From the NCBI RefSeq assembly GCF_016863515.1, contig NZ_BOPA01000032.1, positions 62,001-126,000 of the forward strand: a stretch of 64,000 nt of DNA, written 5' to 3'. The first letter of the stretch is position 1. Each line of letters starts with the position of its first letter. Origin of the DNA: Micromonospora gifhornensis. Lineage in GTDB: Bacteria > Actinomycetota > Actinomycetes > Mycobacteriales > Micromonosporaceae. The translations under genes were made by a program, and so were the position numbers. The notes beneath the pieces are model-generated. The model searched no databases. It saw only the letters and a list, made by a program, of their open reading frames with translations, and was not told the DNA's origin. Shown here in pieces: positions 25,076 through 32,925 of this stretch.

Positions 25076-27652
25076 ATGCGAGTTTCTGTCAGTTGGTTGC
25101 GGGAGTACGTCGACCTGCCGGACCTGCCCGCCGCCGAACTGGAGCGGGCCCTGGTCGACCTCGGCATCGAGGTCGAGTCCATCGTGGACCTGTCCACCAC
25201 GGTCACCGGGCAGCTGGTGGTCGGTGAGGTCCTCGACATCGAGGAGTTGACCGGCTTCAAGAAGCCGATCCGGTTCTGCCGGGTGAACGTGGGCGCCGCC
25301 AACGGCACCGGTGAACCGCAGGAGATCGTCTGCGGGGCGCGCAACTTCGCCCCCGGCGACCGGGTCGTGGTGATCCTGCCCGGCGGGGTGCTGCCGGGCG
25401 GCTTCGCCATCGGCGCCCGCAAGACGTACGGGCGCAACTCCCACGGCATGATCTGCTCCGCCAAGGAGCTGGGTCTGGGCGACGACCACTCCGGCATCCT
25501 GGTGCTGCCCGAGCACGTCGCCGCCAAGCCCGGCGACGACGCCCGTCCCGTGGTCGGGCTCGACGACATCGTCGTCGAGGTGGAGGTCACCCCCGACCGG
25601 GGCTACCAGATGTCGCTGCGCGGGCTCGCCCGCGAACTGGCGCACGCCCTCGGCCTCAGCTTCCAGGACCCGGGTCGGGTGCCCGCCACGCCGGGCACCG
25701 CCCAACCGGCGTACCCGGTGGAGGTCCGCGACCCGGTCGGCTGTGACCGGTTCGCGGCCCGGATGGTGCGCGGCGTCGACCCGACGGCGCAAACCCCGCA
25801 GTGGATGCAGCGGCGGCTCACCGTCGCCGGCATCCGCAGCATCTCGCTGCCCGTCGACATCACCAACTACGTGATGCTCGAACTCGGGCAGCCGATGCAC
25901 GCCTTCGACGCCGACCGTCTCGCCGGCCCGCTTGTGGTCCGCCGGGCGGTACCGGGGGAGAAGCTGACCACGCTCGACGGGGTGACCCGCGCCCTCGCCC
26001 CCGAAGACATGGTCATCTGCGACGCCGGCCTGCCCAACCCGGTCGCGGGCGACGGTGACGGGGTGCCGATCTCGCTCGCCGCCGTGATGGGCGGCGAGAC
26101 CAGTGAGGTGCTGCCCAGCACCGTCAACGTGCTGTTCGAGGCCGCGCACTGGGACCCGGCGATGGTGGGGCGTACCGCGCGTCGGCACAAGCTGTTCAGC
26201 GAGGCGGCGAAGCGGTGGGAGCGAGGCGTCGACCCGGCCCTGCCGCTGGTCGCCCTGGACCGGGCGGTCGCCCTGCTCACCGAGCACGCGGGCGGCACCG
26301 CCGGCGACGAGGTGCTGGACATCGACCACGTCGTGGCGCGTACCCCGGTGACGCTGCCGGTCGACCTGCCCAGCCGGCGGGTCGGTGTGGCGTACCCGCC
26401 GGCACGGGTGGTCGCCCTGCTGGAACAGGTCGGCTGCACCGTGGCGCGCGGCACCGACCGGCTCGCCGAGGATCCCGGCGAGGTGGCCGTCGTCGCGGGT
26501 GACGTCGACGTCCTCAGCGTCACCCCGCCGACCTGGCGGCCCGATCTGACCGACCCGGCCGACCTGGTGGAGGAGGTGGTCCGCCTCGACGGGTACGACA
26601 AGGTGCCGTCGCTGCTGCCCACCGCACCGCCCGGCCGGGGGCTGACCTGGCAGCAGCGGCGTAACCGGGCGGTGTCCCGGGCGTTGGCCGAGCGCGGCTA
26701 CGTCGAGGTGCTGGCGCACCCGTTCGTCGCCACCGACCTGGCCGACCAGTTCGCCCTGCCCGCCGACGACCCGCGTCGCCAGGCGGTACGGGTGGCCAAT
26801 CCGCTCTCCGACGAGGAGCCGCTGCTGCGGACCACGTTGCTCGGCCCGCTGCTCGGCATCGTCCGCCGCAACCTCGGTCGTGGCCTGCGGGACCTGGCGC
26901 TCTACGAGATCGGTGTGGTCTTCCAGCCACGCCCGGGTGCCGGCAGCCCGCCGGCCATGGGTGTGGATCGGCGGCCCACCGACGCCGAGTTCGCCGCCGC
27001 CGACGCGGTGGTCCCGCACCAGCCCCGGCACGTCGCCGTCGTGCTGACCGGCGACATCGAGCCGGCCGGCTGGTGGGGTGCCGGGCGACCGGCCACCTGG
27101 GCGGACGCCGTGGAGGCGGGCCGTGAGGTCCTCGCCGCCGCCGGCATCCCGGCCGACCGGATCGAGGTACGGGCCACCGAGTACGCCCCCTGGCACCCCG
27201 GCCGCTGCGCGCAGCTGCTTGTCGACGGGACGGTCGTCGGTCACGCCGGGGAACTGCACCCGGCGGTGCTGGCCACACTGGAGCTGCCTCGGCGTACCAG
27301 TGCCATGGAACTGGACCTGGACGCGTTGCCGGCGGCGCCGGTGCTGCCCGCGCCCGGAGTCTCCGGCTTCCCGCCGGCCCTGATCGACGTGGCGTTGGTG
27401 GTCGACGAGGCGGTCCCCGCCCAGGACGTCCAGCAGGCCCTCACCGAGGGCGCCGGTGAACTGCTGGAGGCGGTGCGCCTGTTCGACGTGTACGCCTCGG
27501 AGCAGCTCGGTGCCGGCCGCAAGTCGCTGGCCTACAAGCTCACCTTCCGGGCACCCGACCGCACCCTCACCGTCGAGGAGGCCGTGGCCGCCCGCGACGC
27601 CGCGGTGGCCCGCGCCACCGAACGCGTCGGCGCCACCCTCCGCGGCGCCTGA
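25076..27652 (+). CDS. pheT: Phenylalanyl-tRNA synthetase beta subunit
   Basis: An 858-residue beta subunit. The N terminus MRVSVSWLREYVDLP and the tRNA-binding (OB-fold) domain near 40-160 are normal, followed by the B3/B4 editing domain (around PVDITNYVMLELGQPMHAFD and KLTTLDGVTR), the B5 DNA-binding-like domain, the inactive class II core, and a C-terminal anticodon-binding ferredoxin-like domain (SGFPPALIDVALVVDE to the end). It forms the synthetase with PheS. It ends immediately before the first 57-bp hairpin repeat. Confidence 0.97.
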   Translation: MRVSVSWLREYVDLPDLPAAELERALVDLGIEVESIVDLSTTVTGQLVVGEVLDIEELTGFKKPIRFCRVNVGAANGTGEPQEIVCGARNFAPGDRVVVILPGGVLPGGFAIGARKTYGRNSHGMICSAKELGLGDDHSGILVLPEHVAAKPGDDARPVVGLDDIVVEVEVTPDRGYQMSLRGLARELAHALGLSFQDPGRVPATPGTAQPAYPVEVRDPVGCDRFAARMVRGVDPTAQTPQWMQRRLTVAGIRSISLPVDITNYVMLELGQPMHAFDADRLAGPLVVRRAVPGEKLTTLDGVTRALAPEDMVICDAGLPNPVAGDGDGVPISLAAVMGGETSEVLPSTVNVLFEAAHWDPAMVGRTARRHKLFSEAAKRWERGVDPALPLVALDRAVALLTEHAGGTAGDEVLDIDHVVARTPVTLPVDLPSRRVGVAYPPARVVALLEQVGCTVARGTDRLAEDPGEVAVVAGDVDVLSVTPPTWRPDLTDPADLVEEVVRLDGYDKVPSLLPTAPPGRGLTWQQRRNRAVSRALAERGYVEVLAHPFVATDLADQFALPADDPRRQAVRVANPLSDEEPLLRTTLLGPLLGIVRRNLGRGLRDLALYEIGVVFQPRPGAGSPPAMGVDRRPTDAEFAAADAVVPHQPRHVAVVLTGDIEPAGWWGAGRPATWADAVEAGREVLAAAGIPADRIEVRATEYAPWHPGRCAQLLVDGTVVGHAGELHPAVLATLELPRRTSAMELDLDALPAAPVLPAPGVSGFPPALIDVALVVDEAVPAQDVQQALTEGAGELLEAVRLFDVYASEQLGAGRKSLAYKLTFRAPDRTLTVEEAVAARDAAVARATERVGATLRGA

Positions 27653-27653
27653 G

Positions 27654-27710
27654 ATGTAAGGAAGGGCCCCTTCTTATCGCCTCGTGCATAGGAAGGGGCC
27701 CTTCTTAACA
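27654..27710. repeat. 57-bp hairpin repeat, copy A (left edge of accessory block)
   Basis: Starts 1 bp after the pheT stop and runs into the 3' end of the minus-strand Crp/Fnr gene, supplying its TAA stop (27705-27707). Positions 6-24 pair with 35-53 in a 19-bp stem (two wobble pairs) with a 10-nt loop; the stem centre is GGGCCCC/GGGGCCC. A second copy in the same orientation lies at 35939-35995, 44 of 57 positions identical. It may serve as a bidirectional terminator and belongs to a dispersed family. Confidence 0.8.
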
Positions 27711-28415
27711 TTCGTCGGCGTGGATCTGCCCGACCTGCTGAAGGCCGGGCAGATCCCGGACGGTCATCCGGCGGTAGTCGGTGTCGACCAGCCCGTCGGT
27801 CCGCAGCTCCCGGAGGATTTTCTGGACCGAGGTCTCGGATGCGCCGCAGATGGAGGCCAGTTCCGGCTGGGTGAGTCGCACGTCGATGACGACGCCGTCG
27901 GGGGTCTGGCGGCCGTGGGTTCGGGACAGTTCGGCGATCACCCGGGCGACTCTGATCTTGACCGGGTATGAGGAGAAGTCGATCCGTCGGCGGTTCGACC
28001 AGCGCAACCGGTCGGAGACCATGGCGGCGAGTTCGAGCGCGGCGTCCGGGTTTTCTCTGAGGAACGCGCGGAACCGCTCCGAGCTGATCACGCTGTAGCG
28101 GGCGGCGCTGCAGGTGGTGACAGTCGCGGAGCGTGGCCGGTCGTTGAGTGCCGACATCTCGCCGACCAGGTCACCGCCGACGCGTAGGGACAACAGTGCC
28201 GTGCGGCCGTCGGGCAGGGCGGCGGTGACCTTCGTCAGGCCCTCTTCGATCAGCACCAGGTGGGATTGCTGCTGTCCTTCGTGGATCAGGATCTGGCCGG
28301 CCGGGACCTTGCGACGTACGCCGAGCCCCAACAGGGCGGACCGTACGGGTGGACTGAGCCGTTGCAGAAAGGTGCCGTAGGGCCACTGCGGGTTCTGGGC
28401 AGGTTCGTGCCGCAT
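27705..28415 (-). CDS. Crp/Fnr-family transcriptional regulator
   Basis: A 236-residue regulator with an N-terminal cyclic-nucleotide-binding barrel and a C-terminal winged helix. The phosphate-binding cassette GEMSALNDRPRSATV keeps the Gly-Glu and Arg-Ser residues that hold cAMP-type ligands. The helix-turn-helix is RLTQPELASICGASETSVQK followed by the wing. The ATG at 28415 has GTGGGAG just upstream and fits family length. The frame remains open upstream to 28622 and would encode a possible membrane helix. It is divergent from the cyclase-like gene, so ligand and sensor may be linked, but this is inference. Confidence 0.88.
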   Translation of the reverse strand: MRHEPAQNPQWPYGTFLQRLSPPVRSALLGLGVRRKVPAGQILIHEGQQQSHLVLIEEGLTKVTAALPDGRTALLSLRVGGDLVGEMSALNDRPRSATVTTCSAARYSVISSERFRAFLRENPDAALELAAMVSDRLRWSNRRRIDFSSYPVKIRVARVIAELSRTHGRQTPDGVVIDVRLTQPELASICGASETSVQKILRELRTDGLVDTDYRRMTVRDLPGLQQVGQIHADEC

Positions 28416-28719
28416 CCAGGCTCCCACTCTGCTCAAGCGACGACAGCGTCCGCAGCGTAACCGTCCGACTGCGATACGTCTGACCCGTCGTGCCAGCACC
28501 ACTGCGAGCAGGTAGGCGACGAGCAGGCCGAGTGTGAGGTGCAGGTCCAGGCCCAGCTCCAACAGCACGTCGATCGGGACGCTCCACATGCGACCAGTGG
28601 ATCCTGGACAGCTGCCCGACATACCCGCGTCGTGCGGGATGACTGCTGACGGACATTGCCACCGAAGCCGTACTTCTACGGGGTCTCTGGGCGTCGACCC
28701 CAGTTGGATGTCGCTCGTG

Positions 28720-28739
28720 CCCGGTCCTCGCGGACCGGG
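28720..28739 (+). promoter_or_regulatory. Hairpin/palindrome just upstream of the cyclase-like gene
   Basis: The 341 bp between the Crp/Fnr gene and the cyclase-like gene hold no assured gene on the plus strand. CCCGGTCC (28720-28727) and GGACCGGG (28732-28739) form a perfect 8-bp stem with a TCGC loop, immediately before the ribosome binding site GAGGAGG. It could be an operator or a translational control hairpin. A weaker palindrome, CCCGC-N5-GCGGG, is at about 28624-28638. Confidence 0.45.
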
Positions 28740-28756
28740 GTGAGGAGGGTGACGAG

Positions 28757-29584
28757 ATGCAACATCCGGAGCGGCGGTTGTTGGTCTGCGTGGACATGGA
28801 GCGCTACAGCCGGCGCGGCAACGTCCAGCAGTACGAGGCCCAGCAGGACTTCCATCGGCTGCTGCGTGAGGCAGCCGACGGGGTGGGCATGGATCGTGTC
28901 GGCTGGGCGACGCAGCAGGCGGGAGACGGGGAACTGGCCATCCTGCCCCGGGCCATTCCCGAGGCGAGGGTGATCGGACGGTTCCTGCCGGAACTGAACC
29001 GGCGACTGCGGCAGTACAACGCCAGCCGTCTCCCGGTGGCCCGTATCCGGCTACGCGTGGCGGTACATCAGGGCATGGTGCATCTGGACGGGGCCAACGG
29101 TTTTCCCGGCCAGGCGGTCGTCATGGTCAGTCGGCTCTGCGACGCGACACCGGTGCGCCGAGCGTTGGCGGCCTTCCCGGACGCCGGAGTTGCCCTGGTG
29201 GTCTCCTCCGAGATCTACCGGGACGTGGTGACCGAGTACCCGGAGGAGATTCGGCCGGACCGGTTCCGGCGCATCGAGGTGGTCCAGCCAGAGAAGGGGT
29301 TCTGTGAGCCGGCGTGGCTCTGTGTTCTCGACGAGGATGTGACCTCGTGGCGGGACGAGTCGTCGCCCGGCCCGCAGCCATCGCCGCCGAACGAGGTGGC
29401 CCAGCCGGGCGAGGCGGCGCCGCCGAGCGGGGAGAGCGGAACCGTGCGCGGTGGTGAGCCGCCGGCCGGCGGCATCCGTACCGGCAACATCCGGGTCAAC
29501 GGCCAGAACGCCGTGGGACCGGGCGCGGTGGCGATCGGATCCATCGGTCGTGACGCCATCCTGCGCCCGGACGTGGACCGATGA
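28757..29584 (+). CDS. Class III nucleotidyl-cyclase-like protein with C-terminal shared motif
   Basis: A 275-residue protein. Residues 1-195 resemble class III adenylate/guanylate cyclases: VCVDMERYS places the first metal Asp at 13, and AGDGELAI gives the second at 57. The helix that normally carries VNxAxR reads QAVVMVSRL (119-127), so the transition-state Arg (126) is kept but the Asn position is Val; activity may be altered. Residues 200-240 are a Pro/Glu/Gly-rich linker, and 243-264 form a Gly/Asn-rich motif (GNIRVNGQNAVGPGAVAIG) also found in the next protein. GTGAGGAGGGTGACGAG supplies the ribosome binding site. ATGA overlap couples it to the next gene. Confidence 0.7.
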   Translation: MQHPERRLLVCVDMERYSRRGNVQQYEAQQDFHRLLREAADGVGMDRVGWATQQAGDGELAILPRAIPEARVIGRFLPELNRRLRQYNASRLPVARIRLRVAVHQGMVHLDGANGFPGQAVVMVSRLCDATPVRRALAAFPDAGVALVVSSEIYRDVVTEYPEEIRPDRFRRIEVVQPEKGFCEPAWLCVLDEDVTSWRDESSPGPQPSPPNEVAQPGEAAPPSGESGTVRGGEPPAGGIRTGNIRVNGQNAVGPGAVAIGSIGRDAILRPDVDR

Positions 29585-31920
29585 ACGACCGATATCCGGA
29601 GCCGGTCCCCGGGGCCGCGACGAAGCCCACCGACCCGGCCACCTTCGGCGAGACTGGCGCATCTGGCCCGGGCCAACCCGGGCATCCCGGTGCGGCCGAA
29701 GCCGGACCAGATGCCGGCGGCGATCCGGGTCAGGAAGGTTCCGGTGATCCGCCGGGCGGTGCCGCCACCGGATCGGCGCCAGACGCGGACGTCGATTCGA
29801 CTCCGAACGACGAGACGGACGACGGCGATGAGGAGGACCGTGAGGATTCGCTCGACTCCGGTGACGTGCTGCGCCGGCTGGCCGGTCTGTTCGGTGACGC
29901 GGGGATCGATGCCGGCAACATGTACGTCCGAGGCCAGAACGCGACCGGGCACGGCGCCCTCGCCATCGGTACGGTCAATGTCACTGCGGCGTCCGACTCG
30001 GTGGACGGACGCCGGGTCTGGTCGGAGACGCTCAGTGAGACGACCGTGCTGGACCTGGTGCGGGGTTACGCGCCCGCCGGCAGCGACCAGCAACTCGAGC
30101 ACCATCTGAAGCAGCGCCATCTGGTGTGCCTGTCCGGACCGCCGGGCAGCGGAAGACTCACCTCAGCGCTGGTCGCCTCGGCTCGCAGGCACGGTGTCGG
30201 CGGGGTGAACATCCTCGGGGTCGAGCAGCTCACCGATGTGTTCCGGACGAAGCTGGGTCAGCGCCGGGGCAGCGGCTACGTGCTGCGGTTGACCGACGAG
30301 ATGGTCGGTGCGCTGGACGGTTACACCCTGATGGGGCTCGCCGAGCGGGCTGCGGCCAATGCCATGACACTGTTGCTGGTCGGCGATTTCTCCCGTCGTG
30401 TCCAGGACCTCGCCGGGCACGTCGTCGAGCACCGCCCGGCACCTGCGGCCGAGGTGTTCCGGGCCGGCTTACGGCGGGAGTTGGCCGGGCGCTGTGTGGG
30501 CTTCTGCGCTGGCCACTGTGTCGGCGAGTGCGTGGATCAGTACGTCGACGAGGAATGCCTCCGGCATCAACTGCTCTCGGTGTACCTGGCCGGAGCACCT
30601 CGGCCCCGCGAGGTCGTCCCCGTCGTGGCGGCGCTCGCGCAGACGGTGCCGCGCGCCAGGGCACTGACGGACCGGCTGGCGCAACTGCTGCCCCGACAGC
30701 TTCGCGAGCGTGCCGCACAGATCCTCGACGTGCCGGCCGACGCCGGTGCCTCGGTGGGCTGGTCCGCCGAGCAGGCACGAGCCTTCCGGCTGGCCTGCGT
30801 GGTTTTCGCCGGACTGTCGACGGTCGAGATCCGCCTCGCGGCTGACCGGTTGGTGTCCGGTCCGGAGGGGGCACAGTCGGCCACGGTACGTCTGCGCGGC
30901 GTCACCCTCGACGAGGTGCTCGGACCGATGCTGCGCGGTGCCATCGTGATACCGGAGGAGGACTGGGCGACCGGCGGCATCCGGATGCAGTTCACGGCCG
31001 GTACCGAGCAGCTGCGCTCCGCTGTCCTGGATGTGGCCTGGACCGACTGGTGGACGCCCCGGGCCCTGCTCGGCTGGTTCGCGGACATGGTGCGGGCCGA
31101 CCAGCCGGACGTACGGCAGGCGGCAGCCGCCGCCATCGGATGGTCGGCCGGCCGGGACGTGCAGACGGCCCTGGACACTGTGCGCGACCTGGCCCGGGAG
31201 CGGCGAGCGAGCGTTCGACAGGCGGCCGCGATCGTTCTCGTCGCGATTGCGATGCAGCCGCGGTTGAGGCAGCGGGTCAGCGTCGAGTTGGACCGCTGGG
31301 CCGCCGGGCCGGCGGCACATCTGCGCGACACCGTCGCCCGCGCCCACGAACTGGGGCTGGCCCGGCTGTGGCCGGACGCCGCCCTGGTGCAGCTCCGACT
31401 GGTCGCCTCCGGGCGGATGCAACGCTGGCACAACTCGGTCGTACGGGGCTTGGTCGAGGTCTACCAGGGCGGACACGGGGCTGCTCTGGTGACGTCGCTG
31501 GCGCAGTGGGCCAGCTCGACCGACCGGGAAGACCGTGAGGTGCGGCTGCACGCCGCGCGAACGTTGCGAATCCTGGCCGAACGGTGGGCTCGACCACCTC
31601 GGGAACACTGGCCGGAACTGCTGGATCTGGCGCGTAGGGAGATCATCTCCGTCGACGACCTGGCAACTCTCTGGGCGACAGCGCTGAGCATGCCCGAGAC
31701 GGCGTACCGATCCTGGCGGACGCTCGGCTTCTGGTTCAGCCGGGCGGACGGTCAGGCCGAGGTGTCCGCGCACGTGCTGGCGCTGCTGCGGCTGGTGCTG
31801 GCCGGACGGCCTCCGCTGCGTCGTCGGCTCCATCACCAGCTACGGCACGTCTGGCGCCCGGTCATGCCCGGGTGCGCCCTGCTCAACGACGTCGAAACCC
31901 TGACCTTTGAGGACGCCTGA
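29581..31920 (+). CDS. Large P-loop/HEAT-like protein of the cyclase cassette
   Basis: A 779-residue protein, not assigned to a named family. Residues 1-98 are disordered and acidic. Residues 112-133 repeat the shared motif (GNMYVRGQNATGHGALAIG). A nucleotide-binding-like region follows: CLSGPPGSGRLTSA at 183-196 looks like Walker A with Arg in place of Lys, and MTLLLVGDF (262-270) could be Walker B. Residues 305-326 have cysteines at 305, 309, 313, 317 and 326, an unusual C-x3-C ladder. About 500-690 looks like HEAT-type helical repeats (VRQAAAAAIGWSAG; VRQAAAIVLVAIA). The layout recalls STAND-type signalling NTPases. Its start overlaps the cyclase stop, and its stop overlaps the third gene. 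Confidence 0.65.
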   Translation: MNDRYPEPVPGAATKPTDPATFGETGASGPGQPGHPGAAEAGPDAGGDPGQEGSGDPPGGAATGSAPDADVDSTPNDETDDGDEEDREDSLDSGDVLRRLAGLFGDAGIDAGNMYVRGQNATGHGALAIGTVNVTAASDSVDGRRVWSETLSETTVLDLVRGYAPAGSDQQLEHHLKQRHLVCLSGPPGSGRLTSALVASARRHGVGGVNILGVEQLTDVFRTKLGQRRGSGYVLRLTDEMVGALDGYTLMGLAERAAANAMTLLLVGDFSRRVQDLAGHVVEHRPAPAAEVFRAGLRRELAGRCVGFCAGHCVGECVDQYVDEECLRHQLLSVYLAGAPRPREVVPVVAALAQTVPRARALTDRLAQLLPRQLRERAAQILDVPADAGASVGWSAEQARAFRLACVVFAGLSTVEIRLAADRLVSGPEGAQSATVRLRGVTLDEVLGPMLRGAIVIPEEDWATGGIRMQFTAGTEQLRSAVLDVAWTDWWTPRALLGWFADMVRADQPDVRQAAAAAIGWSAGRDVQTALDTVRDLARERRASVRQAAAIVLVAIAMQPRLRQRVSVELDRWAAGPAAHLRDTVARAHELGLARLWPDAALVQLRLVASGRMQRWHNSVVRGLVEVYQGGHGAALVTSLAQWASSTDREDREVRLHAARTLRILAERWARPPREHWPELLDLARREIISVDDLATLWATALSMPETAYRSWRTLGFWFSRADGQAEVSAHVLALLRLVLAGRPPLRRRLHHQLRHVWRPVMPGCALLNDVETLTFEDA

Positions 31921-32744
31921 TGACGACTGGACCTTCCGGGACCTCCCACCTGCGGCAGGGTGTGCCGCCGCGGCCTCGCCGCTGGTGGCACTCGATCTTC
32001 CCGCCCGCGCCTGCGCCGGCTACCGCTCCTTCACTCCCGCCCCCGGCGCCTACCCGGGTCACCTTTCGGCAGGACGTGCCACAACCCCTGCTGGTGCCGG
32101 CGAAGGGCGACGCGTTCGACTTCAACCTGCACGTCGTCTACCTGTGGACCGCGACCAACATGACCTTCGACGGGCTGCGGCTGCGGGCCGAGGCGCTGTT
32201 GCCCTGGGCGATGGGGATCGTCCGTGAGCGTGCCATGGACCTGGCTCGCGAGCACGAGCCGCACCGTTCCCACGACCTCGAACGGGCGCTGAACGATCTG
32301 CTGATGCACCAGCGCTGGCCACAGGAAGCGCACCTGCCCCAGTTCACGGTGCGGCTACGGGTCAGCCCGGATGAGCGGGTGCGGGAACGGCTGCGTCCGT
32401 ACTGGGAACAGCGGATCGCGCTGGAGTGTGAGCACGAACTGGAGAAGATCCGTACCCGGCAGGCCGACGATCTGACCCGTCGGTGGGCGGTGGTGTTGCA
32501 GAACCTCCAGGACGAACCGGTCACCGCGTACGCCGCCAGGCTGACCGGCGCGGAGTTCGCCGAGGTGTTCCAGCGCTACGTCACGGAACGTCGCGACATC
32601 GTTCCGACGTTGGTGGAGTTGCTGCGGGAGGCCGTCAAGGGGCACGGCGATCTCGGTCTCGGCCCGTCCGAGTACACCCAGGCATGGGACATCGCGCTGC
32701 GAACCTACGAGCGGCAGCAGGGGCTTACCCGACAGTCGATGTGA
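31920..32744 (+). CDS. Uncharacterised third protein of the cyclase cassette
   Basis: A 274-residue protein whose family I do not recognise. Residues 20-50 are a Pro/Ala-rich linker; the body (about 55-270) is predicted mostly helical and rich in Arg and Glu, including a long charged segment around RPYWEQRIALECEHELEKIR that could be coiled coil. No signal peptide or membrane helix is seen. The stretch after FDFNLHVVYLWTATNMTFDG faintly recalls band-7/SPFH proteins, a weak guess only. The ATG shares its A with the TGA stop of the preceding gene (TGATG), so the three genes are translationally coupled. A strong terminator follows 8 bp later. Confidence 0.65.
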   Translation: MTTGPSGTSHLRQGVPPRPRRWWHSIFPPAPAPATAPSLPPPAPTRVTFRQDVPQPLLVPAKGDAFDFNLHVVYLWTATNMTFDGLRLRAEALLPWAMGIVRERAMDLAREHEPHRSHDLERALNDLLMHQRWPQEAHLPQFTVRLRVSPDERVRERLRPYWEQRIALECEHELEKIRTRQADDLTRRWAVVLQNLQDEPVTAYAARLTGAEFAEVFQRYVTERRDIVPTLVELLREAVKGHGDLGLGPSEYTQAWDIALRTYERQQGLTRQSM

Positions 32745-32752
32745 CAACTCGG

Positions 32753-32796
32753 GTCGTCGACTCTTCCCCTGATCGGGCGGGGGAGGAGTCGACGAC
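32753..32796 (+). terminator. Terminator of the cyclase cassette
   Basis: A 17-bp stem: GTCGTCGACTC (32753-32763) pairs with GAGTCGACGAC (32786-32796), and TTCCCC (32764-32769) pairs with the GGGGAG at 32780-32785, leaving a 10-nt loop. It closes the three-gene cassette and separates it from the sugar operon, whose promoter should lie in 32797-32925. Confidence 0.8.
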
Positions 32797-32925
32797 GGGC
32801 AGCATCGGCCGAAAGGTCAACACGGTTGGATTATTTGGTTACCCACGAGTCACCTCTGAGGGGTTAGCCTGCTGTGACCCCGATGACCCTGGGATCACAC
32901 CCGCCACCCCCACGGGAGCCCCCTC

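Noticed and set aside
28757..32744. Cassette as a confirmed Pycsar or CBASS system
   Set aside because: No known Pycsar effector (TIR or membrane effector) or CD-NTase is present; only an analogy is justified.
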